In this document: one piece after another, positions 1 to 8,863 of the stretch
How positions within the stretch are numbered: the first letter of the stretch is position 1
Layout: each line of letters begins with the position of its first letter
Assembly (NCBI GenBank): GCA_021793595.1
Contig: JAJYSL010000006.1
Coordinates: forward strand, 1 to 64,000
Length of the DNA stretch: 64,000 bases
Direction of reading: 5' to 3'
DNA from: Acidobacteriota bacterium
GTDB taxonomy: Bacteria > Acidobacteriota > Terriglobia > Terriglobales > Acidobacteriaceae
Position numbers and translations under genes: made by a program
Notes under the pieces: model-generated
Database searches by the model: none
What the model saw: the letters and a program-made list of their open reading frames with translations, nothing else
What the model was told of the DNA's origin: nothing

Positions 1-251
1 AAAACCATGGCGATGCGCGCCAGGTTGCGCAGCGTCGGCACCACGCGGCCGGTTTCCAGCTGCGACAAAAAGCTGGCGGAAAGCCCGGTGTGCTTTCCCA
101 ATTCGACCAGCCCCATCGATTTCTTCAGGCGAAGCCGCTTGATCCGTTCGCCGATCTTCTTTTCCCCGATAAAGGATTCGGCGGTTTCAGGATCGATCTG
201 TTGCGCAGGAGTCGTAGGGGACGCTGATTTTTCCATCTCTGGTACTTCCAT
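1..251 (-). CDS. XRE-family transcriptional regulator, N-terminal part (cut by window edge)
   Basis: Reading leftward from an ATG at 251, the frame stays open to the window edge and gives about 83 residues. After roughly 30 polar residues comes a clear helix-turn-helix of the XRE/Cro type, with GERIKRLRLKK, then LGKHTGLSASFLSQLETGR and VPTLRNLARIA. An AAGGAA ribosome site lies about 4 bases upstream of the ATG; an in-frame ATG at 236 is a weaker alternative. Many proteins with this N-terminus carry a C-terminal cupin domain, but that part lies outside the window. Target genes are unknown. Confidence 0.85.
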   Translation of the reverse strand, partial: MEVPEMEKSASPTTPAQQIDPETAESFIGEKKIGERIKRLRLKKSMGLVELGKHTGLSASFLSQLETGRVVPTLRNLARIAMV

Positions 252-527
252 AATTTCCTTAGATGCTGCATCGTGTACATGCGATTTTATTAATCAGGCA
301 GAAATATATATGTATCAGGTAAACAATCATATGGCGGCAGGAGTGGAAATCCGAAAAGTCCCTCCCCAAATCTCGGTCTCTATTTTTCCATGCCAATTTA
401 AGGTATATCGACCGAATCAAAAAATGACATTAGATTCTTATAGCCATTGAGACAACCAAATTCGCGGTTGCGAGTATTCCGGCATCCAATTCTTCATTGC
501 TTCAGATCGTCAAGCGTCCAGGTGGTC
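252..527. other. AT-rich intergenic region with divergent promoters
   Basis: This is the spacer between the leftward XRE gene and the rightward epimerase. It is clearly richer in A+T than its surroundings, especially 285-330 and 385-445, as expected for promoters in a GC-rich genome. I see no RNA gene and no convincing small gene in it. Confidence 0.5.
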
Positions 528-1442
528 ATGGAAATCTTTCCTCAGGTAGTAATTGCCGGTGCATCCGGTTTCGTGGGTCAATCGTTGCACCGGTACTTCC
601 TGGCGAACGCGGTTTCCTGCGCGACTCTGACCAGGCATACCGCCCAACCCGGCAGCGCTGAATATTTTTGGGATCCGTATCGCTTTCAATTTCGCGAGGA
701 CATGCACCGGCTTAGCGGCATCCGCGCTGCCATTCTTCTGTCCGGCGACAATCTGATGAGCGGTCGATGGACCCACGCCAAGAAGCGGCGAATTCGCGAG
801 AGCCGCATCCGCACAACCCAGGCGATGGTCGAGTTGCTATCGCATCTGCAGCAGCGTCCGGAAGTCCTGCTCTGCGCTTCCGCCGTGGGATTTTATGGCG
901 ATCGCGGAGATGAGATCCTGACGGAAGATTCCACCGCCGGGAACGGCTTTCTCCCCGAGGTTTGCCGCGAGTGGGAAGCAGCCGCCAATGCCGCGATCCA
1001 ACTGGGCATTCGCGTTGTCCACCTGCGCTTCGGCGTGGTCCTTGCCCGCGAAGGCGGTGCGCTCGCCAAAATGCTTCCCCTGTTTCGCCTTGGCCTGGGC
1101 GGCAATCTGGGCAGCGGACGTCAATGGATGAGCTGGATCGCACTGCCCACGCTGATCGAAATTGTCGACTTCTGCATGAATCAACACCAGGTGCAGGGTC
1201 CGGTCAATGTCGTCGCGAATCCAGTCACTAATTCGGAATTCACCGCGGCTCTGGCCCACCATCTCCATCGGTTGGCTATCGTGCCCGCCCCGGTCTTTGC
1301 CCTGCGAATGGCCTTTGGAGAAATGGCCGATGCGGCGCTGCTCTCCAGCACACGCGCCATCCCAGCCAGGTTATTAAAGGCGGGTTTTGTCTTTAAGCTT
1401 CCCACGTTGCAGGATGCCCTGCAGCACCTTCTGCCCGCCTGA
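528..1442 (+). CDS. TIGR01777-family NAD(P)-dependent epimerase
   Basis: Predicted 304-residue short-chain dehydrogenase-like protein of the TIGR01777 (YfcH/SDR39U1) family. The N-terminus VVIAGASGFVGQSLHRYF is the nucleotide-binding glycine motif (GxxGxxG). Family-typical stretches follow: AILLSGDNLMSGRWT, the SAVGFYGDRGDE segment, and GGNLGSGRQWMSWI. The start at 528 is chosen because an AGGTGG site precedes it and the glycine motif follows at once; the open frame reaches back to 447 but that would add an unlikely basic leader. The substrate of this family is not established; a sugar-nucleotide epimerase-like role is inferred from the fold only. Confidence 0.88.
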   Translation: MEIFPQVVIAGASGFVGQSLHRYFLANAVSCATLTRHTAQPGSAEYFWDPYRFQFREDMHRLSGIRAAILLSGDNLMSGRWTHAKKRRIRESRIRTTQAMVELLSHLQQRPEVLLCASAVGFYGDRGDEILTEDSTAGNGFLPEVCREWEAAANAAIQLGIRVVHLRFGVVLAREGGALAKMLPLFRLGLGGNLGSGRQWMSWIALPTLIEIVDFCMNQHQVQGPVNVVANPVTNSEFTAALAHHLHRLAIVPAPVFALRMAFGEMADAALLSSTRAIPARLLKAGFVFKLPTLQDALQHLLPA

Positions 1443-1508
1443 CCCGCGTTCTCCTCCCGATCCTTGAACTCTGCTAGGCTGAAAATCGCAAGTGTTTTTC
1501 TTAGCTAG

Positions 1509-2753
1509 GTGGAGGGTGTCTCGATCCGTTCAGGCAGCAATCCGTTTCGCTTTCCGCAACGATGGGCTCTCACGCTGTCGCTTTTCTGTCGAGCGGCAGT
1601 GATCGCGGCCGTGTCGATTGCGGGCTGGTCGTTGCTGCTGGTGGGATGCGGCATGGAAGCCGCTCCCCAACCGCCGTCATTGAACCTGCCGAAGACGATT
1701 TCGGACCTGACTGCGAATCGAACCGGCAACCAGGTTCATCTGGCCTGGACCACGCCCAGTGAAAATACCGATCACCTGAAGTTGAAAGGCAGCGTGCAGC
1801 TTCGCCTTTGTCGGACACAGCTGGCGGCTAACTCACCCTGCGAAACCATCGCTACCATTTCCGCCGTCCCTAACAAACCCGCGACATACACGGATGTCTT
1901 GCCGCCCGCGCTGACATCGGGTCCGGTTCGCCCCATCAGCTATCGCATCTTTGGTATCAACAAACACGGCAAGACCGCAGGCCCTTCAAATATAGCCGCC
2001 ATACTCGCCGGCGAAGCGCCACCTGAGGTGCGCGATCTTTCCGCCCAAGTTGTCGAACGCGGAGTTGTCTTGCACTGGCAGCCGGTTGCCGATCTATCGC
2101 CGGACACCAGCGTTCAGATTGAACGCACTGTGGTGACGCCCAGGGTCGCGCCTAAGCCAGCCAAATCGAAGACTTCCAGTCCTCTTCTGCGATCGACCGC
2201 GCCCGCGGAGCAAAAACTTCGCGTTCGCCTGATGCCTCTGGATTCGCAGCATACCGCCGTCACCGATCCAGGAATCGCCCTCGACCCGACCGCCCAGTTC
2301 GGCCGTCAATATACATATAGCGCCAGTCGCGTCGTGCAACAGCAGGTCGGTCAGCAGACGCTGCAACTCAACAGTTCTGAAACTCCCGCGGTGCAGGTAG
2401 CCACCCGCGACACGTTTCCGCCTGCCGCTCCTTCGGGGCTTGTCGCTGTCCCGGTTTCGGCCGTCATGAACAATGGCGCGCCGGAAGTCGATCTTTCCTG
2501 GTCTGCGAATACGGAAGCTGACCTGGCGCAGTACCGCGTCTATCGCCGCAATGTCACGACCAATCAGCTAATGCACCGCATTGCTCCGGCACCCGGCACC
2601 GGACAACGTGTCGCAACAATCGTTGCCCCGGCCTACCGCGACCTGCACGTTCGGGCTGGCCAGACATACACCTACGCGGTCACGGCCGTCGATACATCCG
2701 GCAACGAAAGCCGCCGATCCGCGGAGGTCACCATCACCGTTCCTACCTCCTAA
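1509..2753 (+). CDS. Lipoprotein with fibronectin type III repeats
   Basis: The 414-residue product starts at a GTG. It has a hydrophobic export segment (about residues 19-47) ending in a lipobox LLVGCG, so it should be a lipid-anchored envelope protein. The mature part contains FN3-like beta modules, visible from patterns such as NQVHLAWTTPSENTD, GVVLHWQPVADLSPD and VDLSWSANTEADLAQYRVYRR, ending with YTYAVTAVDTSGNESRRS, a classic FN3 G-strand motif. FN3 domains usually mediate protein or polysaccharide binding; the partner here is unknown. The next gene follows after 33 bases on the same strand. Confidence 0.8.
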   Translation: MEGVSIRSGSNPFRFPQRWALTLSLFCRAAVIAAVSIAGWSLLLVGCGMEAAPQPPSLNLPKTISDLTANRTGNQVHLAWTTPSENTDHLKLKGSVQLRLCRTQLAANSPCETIATISAVPNKPATYTDVLPPALTSGPVRPISYRIFGINKHGKTAGPSNIAAILAGEAPPEVRDLSAQVVERGVVLHWQPVADLSPDTSVQIERTVVTPRVAPKPAKSKTSSPLLRSTAPAEQKLRVRLMPLDSQHTAVTDPGIALDPTAQFGRQYTYSASRVVQQQVGQQTLQLNSSETPAVQVATRDTFPPAAPSGLVAVPVSAVMNNGAPEVDLSWSANTEADLAQYRVYRRNVTTNQLMHRIAPAPGTGQRVATIVAPAYRDLHVRAGQTYTYAVTAVDTSGNESRRSAEVTITVPTS

Positions 2754-2786
2754 CCAATCTGTTGTGCCAATCGAAGGAGAAGCATC

Positions 2787-3584
2787 GTGCAGTATTGCCG
2801 TTTTCAAACCGAACAAGGTCCGCAGTATGGCGAAGTCTGCAAGCGCAAGGGCGAATGGTGGATGGAGCGCGTTATCGCGCCGCCGTCCGAAGACCATACC
2901 GTCGCTCGCGTCATCGATAGTTTTCCCGCGCAACCGCTGTCTGCCCTCACGCTGCTGGTTCCGGTGACGCCGTCGAAGATTGTCTGCATCGGACGCAACT
3001 ATCGTGACCACGCAGCCGAGCTCGGCAATGAACCCCCAAAAGAGCCGCTCCTGTTCCTGAAAGCACCTTCGTCTTTGCTGCCGCCGGGCGGCGTCATTCG
3101 CCTGCCAACCATATCGCAGCGCGTCGACTTCGAAGGCGAACTCGGCATCGTCATCGGCCGTAGCTGCTACAAACTGAAACCGGAGGACGACGTCCGCTCC
3201 TACATCCGCGGCTACGTGATTGTGAACGACGTGACCGCTCGCGATCTGCAAAAGACCGACGGCCAATGGTCCCGCGCCAAGGGCTTTGACACCTTCTGCC
3301 CGGTGGGCCCTATCGTCTCCGATCTCGTTGACCCGGAAGCCGGTGTGACCGTCACCACGCGACTGAACGGCGCCGTCAAGCAGCACGGCAGCACTACGGA
3401 TTTCATCTTCAACATCGCCACTCTGCTGCGCTATATCTCCGCCGCCATGACCTTGAATCCGGGTGATTTAATCCCCTCTGGCACGCCTGCCGGTGTGGCG
3501 CCGATGCAGTCCGGTGACATAGTCGAGGTCGAAATTGACGGTCTAGGCGTACTTCGCAATCCGGTCAAAAGGGAAAGCGCTTGA
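2787..3584 (+). CDS. Fumarylacetoacetate hydrolase family protein
   Basis: Predicted 265-residue enzyme of the FAH superfamily (2-hydroxyhepta-2,4-diene-1,7-dioate isomerase or acylpyruvase-like). The GTG start has a GAAGGAGA ribosome site 6 bases upstream. Residues 1-65 form the small N-terminal domain; the catalytic core begins at KIVCIGRNYRDHAAELG. Metal-site and fold motifs include DFEGELGIVIG (acidic ligands), NDVTARDLQ, GFDTFCPVGP and SGTPAGVAPMQSGD. FAH-family enzymes cleave or isomerise beta-keto acid type carbon bonds using Mg or Mn in the cytoplasm. The precise substrate cannot be read from the sequence. Its TGA stop lies 104 bases before the likely start of the next small gene. Confidence 0.9.
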   Translation: MQYCRFQTEQGPQYGEVCKRKGEWWMERVIAPPSEDHTVARVIDSFPAQPLSALTLLVPVTPSKIVCIGRNYRDHAAELGNEPPKEPLLFLKAPSSLLPPGGVIRLPTISQRVDFEGELGIVIGRSCYKLKPEDDVRSYIRGYVIVNDVTARDLQKTDGQWSRAKGFDTFCPVGPIVSDLVDPEAGVTVTTRLNGAVKQHGSTTDFIFNIATLLRYISAAMTLNPGDLIPSGTPAGVAPMQSGDIVEVEIDGLGVLRNPVKRESA

Positions 3585-3688
3585 GCGGCGACATCGTCGC
3601 TTCCTCCTGCACTTCCACCGGTATCATGGGCAGAGCAGGCGCTCAAATACCGAGATCTTCGCAGCTCCCCCAAGGCAAGGACATTCGA

Positions 3689-4048
3689 ATGCGCGTAATT
3701 GTATTGATGATTGAAATTGAGCAGCCGGAAGGACTTTCGGCGCGCAAGCTGGTTCTCGAAACTTCCAAGCACAACGTCATTACCGCATACGGAGGCGCGA
3801 TGGGGGTGAAGCTTTTCAAGCGCTTTCCCGACGTCGATGCGGTGGTGGTGCATCTCGACGTGCAAGACATGCCTTTTGAGGAGGTGGTGCGGCAAATTCG
3901 AGAGATCCGACCCAACATTCCCGTCATCGCTTTGTCGCCGATGGGCAGTCTTGTACTCCCGGGCGTCGATTATGTGATTCCCAGCCACGAGCCGCAAGCC
4001 ATTTTGACGGTGCTGGCAGACCATTTCAACGCTTCCACGTCAAATTAG
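3689..4048 (+). CDS. Small receiver-like protein of unknown function
   Basis: A 119-residue protein starting MRVIVLMIEIEQPEGLSARK; the start at 3689 is preferred over upstream in-frame codons because an AAGG site lies close before it and the upstream part looks non-coding. The alternation of hydrophobic strands (VIVLMIEI, AVVVHLDVQD, IPVIALSPMG, VDYVIPSH) with helices resembles a CheY-like alpha/beta fold, ending with a helix EPQAILTVLADHF. The usual phosphoacceptor arrangement is not obvious, so it may be a non-phosphorylated receiver-like domain. No family name is claimed. Confidence 0.65.
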   Translation: MRVIVLMIEIEQPEGLSARKLVLETSKHNVITAYGGAMGVKLFKRFPDVDAVVVHLDVQDMPFEEVVRQIREIRPNIPVIALSPMGSLVLPGVDYVIPSHEPQAILTVLADHFNASTSN

Positions 4049-4232
4049 CAGGCAGACTACACTACAAACAGAGGTGTGCCATCGTTAGCTCCTTTCGATG
4101 CAGCTCGATAAATCCTTTTTGAATCGCCCGTCACCCTGATTCCGTCGGCGATCCATCGCATCGAATAGAGTAGTGCGAGGCGCGCGCAGGCCTTCCCACT
4201 TCGCAAGGAAACGCAGCAGCCAGGAGGAAACA

Positions 4233-5246
4233 ATGTCAAAGTCAGTGCTAGAACAACTTCGCTCCATGACCGTGATTGTCTCGGATTCCGGCGAAATTGA
4301 AGAGATTGAAAGGGTCAAGCCCCAGGATTCCACCACCAATCCTTCGCTGATTACCGCCGCCGTGCAGTTGCCGCAGTATCAGCCCATCATGGATCAGGTG
4401 TTGCTCGAGGCCAAGAAAAAGCTGGGCAACGGCGCCAAGGACAAAGACGTTGCCAACCTGGCCTTCAAAGGCCTCGCGGTGGAGTTCGGTAAGCGCATTC
4501 TGAAAATCATTCCTGGCCGAGTCTCCACGGAAGTGGATGCACGCTTGTCTTATGACACCAATGGCTCAATCCAGCAGGCGCGCGAGATTATTCAACAATA
4601 TGAAGCGGGCGGAGTTTCGCGCGAGCGCGTGTTGATCAAGATTGACTCCCACTGGGAGGGAGTTCGCGCTGCCGAAATTTTGGAAAAAGAAGGCATTCAC
4701 TGCAACATGACCTTGCTGTTCGGTATGCACCAGGCCATCGCCGCCGCCGATGCGGGCGCCACCCTCATCTCGCCTTTCGTGGGCCGCATTCTGGACTGGT
4801 ACAAGAAAGACACCGGCAAGGACTATCAAGGCGCAGAGGACCCCGGCGTGCAGTCCGTGACCAGCATCTATAACTACTTCAAGAGATTTGGATATAAGAC
4901 CGTCGTCATGGGCGCCAGCTTCCGCAACCTGGGAGAAATTCAGGAACTGGCTGGCTGCGATCTGTTGACCATTGCGCCCAAATTTATCGAAGAACTCGAC
5001 CAGAAATTTGAGGAACTTCCGCGCAAGCTGGATCCGGCCAAGGCCAAGAACCTGCAAATCGAGAGATTGACCATCGACAAGGCGACCTTTGATAAGATGC
5101 ATGCGGAAAACCGCATGGCCCACGACAAGTTGAAGGAAGGCATCGAAGGCTTTAGCGAGGCGCTCGAGAATCTTGAGCAATTGCTGGCGAAGCGTCTCGC
5201 CGAACTCGGCGCCAATCAGCAGCAGACCGTCGGTGCACCCAACTAG
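4233..5246 (+). CDS. tal: Transaldolase
   Basis: Predicted 337-residue transaldolase of the pentose phosphate pathway, moving a dihydroxyacetone unit from sedoheptulose-7-phosphate to glyceraldehyde-3-phosphate. The start at 4233 has a strong AGGAGGAAA site. Diagnostic parts are DSTTNPSL (residues 32-39), RVSTEVDARLSYD (96-108) and VLIKIDSHWEG, where K136 is the Schiff-base lysine, followed by CNMTLLFG. Length fits the E. coli TalB type. It appears monocistronic, with a promoter region before it and a terminator after it. Confidence 0.96.
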   Translation: MSKSVLEQLRSMTVIVSDSGEIEEIERVKPQDSTTNPSLITAAVQLPQYQPIMDQVLLEAKKKLGNGAKDKDVANLAFKGLAVEFGKRILKIIPGRVSTEVDARLSYDTNGSIQQAREIIQQYEAGGVSRERVLIKIDSHWEGVRAAEILEKEGIHCNMTLLFGMHQAIAAADAGATLISPFVGRILDWYKKDTGKDYQGAEDPGVQSVTSIYNYFKRFGYKTVVMGASFRNLGEIQELAGCDLLTIAPKFIEELDQKFEELPRKLDPAKAKNLQIERLTIDKATFDKMHAENRMAHDKLKEGIEGFSEALENLEQLLAKRLAELGANQQQTVGAPN

Positions 5247-5276
5247 GCAGCGGTCGTCCGTAAGTCGTTTTTAAGC

Positions 5277-5330
5277 AAAAGCCGACTCCCTCTGAGCCAT
5301 GCATCGCTCGCGGGGGGGCGGCTTTTTTTT
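5277..5330 (+). terminator. Rho-independent terminator after tal
   Basis: AAAAGCCG (5277-5284) pairs with CGGCTTTT (5319-5326); the stem can extend through CTCCC against the G run at 5312-5318. Eight T residues (5323-5330) follow. It lies 30 bases past the transaldolase stop. Confidence 0.85.
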
Positions 5331-5577
5331 CTTCGCCTGCTCGCGGAAATTCGCGCATCGCACTCACGCGCCGTGACTGCTAACCAATTACATTCCAACA
5401 TGCGATTTTCCTTTGAATTTTTCGCGAAAATTTGTACAGTACTTTCAACTTGCCTGGCATCGAAATTGGAAAGGATCGAACCAGCGCCAGCCGTACGCAG
5501 TGCGCACAACAAAAACGAAAGCACGAAGTCCAACGACTTGAACGGCTACATCTGACTTTCATGGATAGGAGCACGCC
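5331..5577. other. Intergenic region upstream of a conserved small gene
   Basis: About 250 bases between the tal terminator and the next start. The centre (5400-5465) is A+T-rich and probably holds the promoter for the downstream gene. Short open frames here lack a credible ribosome site and family signal, so none is called. Confidence 0.5.
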
Positions 5578-6144
5578 ATGTCTACAAATGCGGTCCCTTC
5601 GGACAATCCGCTGCGGAAATTGTTTGAGGAAATCGTGTACGGCTGCTACAGCCAGACCTCTGAACTGAACGACGCTGAAATCGCCAGCTACGTCGCCGGT
5701 ATCCTCACCGACTTTGCCGAAACCGAACAGCTCTATCGCATCCGTGACCGTCGCGGTCGCCCCCTGCGCGAAGTCAGCGACATGCTCGTGGCCTCCGACC
5801 CGGTGTATGGCGATGCCTATTCGTTTCCCCGCGAGCGCGAAGTCCGCAAGCACATCGGGGATTTCAGCCTCTTTTTTGCCGGGATGTTTCCGGAGTCGGC
5901 CCAGTGGCTTCGCCGCAATCAGCAGGAAAGTCTGCAGGCGCTCAAGCGCGCCGGCAAAGAAAGCTATTACATCGTCTCGCAGTTCAATTTGTTTGAGTTT
6001 GAACAGGAAGCGCCGCTGTTTGCGCGCCTGGCCGATGCCTTTGATGCCTGCGCCGAAGGATTGACGCAGGTGCGAAAGGAACTGGATCGCCGCCGCTTGC
6101 TGCCGCACCCCAATTCCACACCGCCGCCCAAGCTATTGATGTAA
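5578..6144 (+). CDS. Hypothetical cytoplasmic protein, 188 residues
   Basis: Not assigned to a named family. The protein is soluble and mostly helical, without signal peptide or membrane segment: PLRKLFEEIVYGCYSQT, EIASYVAGILTDFAETEQLY, a charged middle (RIRDRRGRPLREVSDML), then VRKHIGDFSLFFAGMFPESA and two further helices, with a proline-rich tail PNSTPPPKLLM. The start has a GGAGC site. It faces a leftward PadR gene tail to tail. The codon pattern matches its neighbours, so it is probably a resident gene of the lineage. Confidence 0.75.
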   Translation: MSTNAVPSDNPLRKLFEEIVYGCYSQTSELNDAEIASYVAGILTDFAETEQLYRIRDRRGRPLREVSDMLVASDPVYGDAYSFPREREVRKHIGDFSLFFAGMFPESAQWLRRNQQESLQALKRAGKESYYIVSQFNLFEFEQEAPLFARLADAFDACAEGLTQVRKELDRRRLLPHPNSTPPPKLLM

Positions 6145-6170
6145 AAAACACTCAGAGGAAGACGCTCCCT

Positions 6171-6503
6171 CTACTTGTCTTCAAAGAGTTCGCCGAATAG
6201 CTCGCGAACCTTGTCTTTGGCGTCTTTCAGCGCCCGTCGTCCGTTCGCTGTGGCCGCGTACATGCGGCGGCTGCGCCCGTCTTCGCCATGTACCGCACGT
6301 GACCGCAAAAGAGAATTCTTCTCCATCCCATGCAGAATGGGATACAGGGTCCCCGGGCTCAGCCGGTATCCATGGCGCGCCAGTTCCTCAATGATTCTCA
6401 AACCGAAGATTTCTTCTTCCGCGGCATGGTGCAAAATGTGCAGCCGGACCAGCGCGGTGTACAACTCCGGATATTCCTGTGTCTTGCGTCGCTGTTGGGC
6501 CAT
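6171..6503 (-). CDS. PadR-family transcriptional regulator
   Basis: Predicted 110-residue winged-helix repressor. The family pattern is clear: LVRLHILHHAAEEEIFGLRIIEELARHGYRLSPGTLYPILHGMEKNSLLRSR, then a beta wing RRMYAATANGRRAL and a short C-terminal dimerisation helix. The start is set at 6503 (MAQQRRKTQ) because the in-frame upstream part would be read through the palindromic operator. A perfect 22-bp palindrome begins 11 bases upstream, consistent with autorepression, the common mode for PadR proteins. Divergent doxX may also be controlled. The ligand is unknown. Confidence 0.9.
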   Translation of the reverse strand: MAQQRRKTQEYPELYTALVRLHILHHAAEEEIFGLRIIEELARHGYRLSPGTLYPILHGMEKNSLLRSRAVHGEDGRSRRMYAATANGRRALKDAKDKVRELFGELFEDK

Positions 6504-6513
6504 GGCGTAGTAT

Positions 6514-6535
6514 CGAAATCCGATATCGGATTTCG
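6514..6535. promoter_or_regulatory. 22-bp perfect palindrome, probable PadR operator
   Basis: The left arm CGAAATCCGAT is followed without a spacer by its exact reverse complement ATCGGATTTCG. The element lies between the padR start (6503) and the divergent doxX gene (6639). Its role as PadR operator is inferred from position and symmetry. Confidence 0.6.
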
Positions 6536-6638
6536 TAAATTTACATCGCATTCATATCTATTCGGCAGTATAGAAGATCGACGGAAAAATTTGACACCGT
6601 AGCCGCTGAATTCACCGGTTTGCAATCGAAGGGGGAAC

Positions 6639-7091
6639 ATGACATCGCGAGACACAAGCAGTCAAATGGCTCGGTATCAAGCCGCAATCGTGCTGGTTCG
6701 CGTCCTTGTCGGCTGGGTCTTCCTGTCGGAAGGAATCCAAAAGTTTCTATTTCCCGCCGCGCTCGGGGTGGGCAGGTTTGCAAAAATCGGCATTCCCGCG
6801 CCTCAGTTCACGGCTCCTTTTGTCGGCGGTGTTGAGACCGTCTTCGGCGCCCTGATTCTCCTCGGACTCTTCACCCGGCTGGCAACAGTGCCCCTGCTGG
6901 TCGACATCGCGGTTGCACTCCTGACCACCAAAGTTCCGTTTCTGATCGAACACGGCTTCTGGGCTGCTCTTCACGAGGCGCGGACGGATGTGAGCATGCT
7001 GCTCGGCCTGATCTTTCTGCTGATCGTCGGCGCAGGTTCACTCAGCCTGGACGCGAAGCGAGGTTCCCAACTCACCGCCCACTCTCATTAA
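6639..7091 (+). CDS. DoxX-family membrane protein
   Basis: A 150-residue integral membrane protein with four hydrophobic segments. The N-terminal segment IVLVRVLVGWVFLSEGIQKFLFP is the typical DoxX signature, followed by FVGGVETVFGALILLGLFTRLATVPLLVDIAVALLTTK and a last helix LGLIFLLIVGAGSLSLDA. DoxX-like proteins take part in redox or small-molecule detoxification at the inner membrane, but the exact function is unsettled. The ribosome site GGGGGAA precedes the ATG. The divergent PadR regulator and shared palindrome suggest inducible expression. Confidence 0.85.
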   Translation: MTSRDTSSQMARYQAAIVLVRVLVGWVFLSEGIQKFLFPAALGVGRFAKIGIPAPQFTAPFVGGVETVFGALILLGLFTRLATVPLLVDIAVALLTTKVPFLIEHGFWAALHEARTDVSMLLGLIFLLIVGAGSLSLDAKRGSQLTAHSH

Positions 7092-7218
7092 CTGCAAACA
7101 TGTCATAGAGAAGAGAAAGCATTCCTCGGGATTCCCGTGATGTGGTCATCCTGCTTACCTTTCCGCCCTTCGCGGATCTGCTGCTGCGGAAATAATCGGA
7201 GAGATCCAGGTCGTCGTC

Positions 7219-8082
7219 ATGAAGTTTCTTCGCGCCCACGTCCAGTGGATCGTATGGCTACCCTTTCTGCTCACTACAGCGAGCGTGTGGGCCGGTCCTC
7301 CGTTCCAAACCGACGATCCCGAGCCGGTGGATTTCCGCCACTACGAGTTCTATCAATTCGGCACGCTCTCCAGCACTCCGGTGGAAACCGATCCTGTTGG
7401 ACCCGCGTTTGAATTCAACTGGGGCGTCGTTCCCAACGTGCAACTTCACGTCGTTCTGCCCTGGGGAGCCATCATGCCTTCCAACAATCCCATCTATTAC
7501 CCCGGCGCCGTTGGCCCCAGTGCGTATGGGTTGAACGATATGGAGTTGGGCGCCAAACTCCGCTACCTCAAAGAAACAAAGCACCGCCCCGAAGTGGGAA
7601 CCTTCACCATGCTGGAACTGCCCACCGGCAATTACGCCAAAGGTCTGGGAGTTGGCCGCATCTGGTACAAACTGCCGTTATGGGTGCAGAAAAGCTGGGG
7701 CCCCTGGACGAGCTATGGCGGCGCTGGATACCAAATTGTCCACCAGACCGGCTATCGCAGCTTTCCCTATGCCGGATGGCTGCTGCAACGCGACATCGGA
7801 AAAAAATTAACGCTGGGTGGTGAAGTGTTTTCTCACGCCAGGGAAGGCTTTGCCACCCCGCAAACGCAGTCCGCTACCATGGTCGATCTGGGCGGCTTCT
7901 ATTACTTCAAGAATCCCGGACTGCAGTTGTTATTTTGTTACGGTCATTCGGTCGCCGGACAGACAGAGAACTACGCCTACCTCGGTCTCTACCAAACCTG
8001 GGGTTCAAAGCCGGGACACGGCCTCAATGGATTTTTCGGTCGCCATTTCCAAGGGCCACGAACGCCGGGTCTGTCGAGGTGA
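7219..8082 (+). CDS. Exported outer-membrane-type protein (phenol MetA-like)
   Basis: The 287-residue product has a cleavable signal peptide (MKFLRAHVQWIVWLPFLLTTASVWA). The mature chain GPPFQTDDPEPVDFRHYEFYQF and the repeated alternating strands (NVQLHVVLPWGA, LNDMELGAKLRYL, VGTFTMLELPTGNY, LTLGGEVFSH) resemble the outer-membrane putative transporter family related to MetA-pathway phenol degradation. It ends in aromatic-rich strands. A role as outer-membrane channel is inferred from the fold pattern. The next gene starts 26 bases downstream, so they are probably co-transcribed. Confidence 0.72.
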   Translation: MKFLRAHVQWIVWLPFLLTTASVWAGPPFQTDDPEPVDFRHYEFYQFGTLSSTPVETDPVGPAFEFNWGVVPNVQLHVVLPWGAIMPSNNPIYYPGAVGPSAYGLNDMELGAKLRYLKETKHRPEVGTFTMLELPTGNYAKGLGVGRIWYKLPLWVQKSWGPWTSYGGAGYQIVHQTGYRSFPYAGWLLQRDIGKKLTLGGEVFSHAREGFATPQTQSATMVDLGGFYYFKNPGLQLLFCYGHSVAGQTENYAYLGLYQTWGSKPGHGLNGFFGRHFQGPRTPGLSR

Positions 8083-8108
8083 TCCTCCCATCTGATACAT
8101 CTATTCGT

Positions 8109-8852
8109 ATGCCCATTTCAAGAGTTACCCGCAGGAATTTCCTGTCCGCCGCCGCGCTCGGCTCAGCCGCGCTGGGCATGTTGCCGCACCGCGCATTGGC
8201 CAAAGCGCCCAATAGCCCTAGGAGCGAAGGAGACTGGTTTCCCAGCCAGACCGAATGGGACGCGGCGTCCTTCAACAACCTGCTGCGTGCTCGCCGGACA
8301 GTCAAGCAGCTCTTTGACGTCACAGAGCCCGATGGAGACATGCTGACGGCTCATGTCCACAACGCTCTCAGTGGGTTGGAACGCGGTTTCGGCATTCCAA
8401 AGGAAAAGATTCTTGTGGTCGCCGCATTACGCTCGCGCGCCACTCTCCTCAATCTCGACGACTATGCGTGGAAAAAATATCAGCTCGGCGCTGGATACAA
8501 GATTCAGGATCCAAATACCGGCAAAGCGGCGGAGCGCAATATTTTTTACGCCTCCACTCTGGCGCCCGATGGCAAGTATGCGTCGGACAATCCCAACGAT
8601 CCGCACTCCATCGAATCGGACACATCGCTCCAGGCCATTCAGCGACGAGGAGTTCAACTGCTGTGCTGTCATGCGGCTGTCGAAGCTATAGCCGGCTATG
8701 CGGTGGAGCGGCTCAAGTTGCGGGAGAGCCAGGAAACCGTCGCGCGCGACTTGGTGGCCCATCGGCTGTCCGGCGTCCTGGTTGTTCCCAGCATGGTTTG
8801 CGCTATTCCTATGCTCGAGACGCATGGGCGTTTCGCCTATTTGCGGCTCTAA
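8109..8852 (+). CDS. Tat-exported protein with DsrE-like fold, unknown function
   Basis: Predicted 247-residue protein. The start at 8109 gives a textbook twin-arginine signal, TRRNFLSAAALGSAALGML with cleavage near ALA, so the folded protein should be exported to the periplasm. The mature domain, with HVHNALSGLERGFGIPKEKILVVAAL and RGVQLLCCHAAVEAIAG ... GVLVVPSMVCAIPMLE, resembles DsrE/DsrF-type alpha/beta proteins involved in sulfur or small-thiol chemistry; a pair of adjacent cysteines (LLCCHA) could be functional. The family assignment is an inference. It follows the outer-membrane gene closely. Confidence 0.7.
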   Translation: MPISRVTRRNFLSAAALGSAALGMLPHRALAKAPNSPRSEGDWFPSQTEWDAASFNNLLRARRTVKQLFDVTEPDGDMLTAHVHNALSGLERGFGIPKEKILVVAALRSRATLLNLDDYAWKKYQLGAGYKIQDPNTGKAAERNIFYASTLAPDGKYASDNPNDPHSIESDTSLQAIQRRGVQLLCCHAAVEAIAGYAVERLKLRESQETVARDLVAHRLSGVLVVPSMVCAIPMLETHGRFAYLRL

Positions 8853-8863
8853 AAATCGCCGCA

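Noticed and set aside
2568..3386. Minus-strand frame of 272 codons opposite the FAH-family gene
   Set aside because: The plus-strand FAH protein has complete family motifs and a good ribosome site; the antisense product has none.
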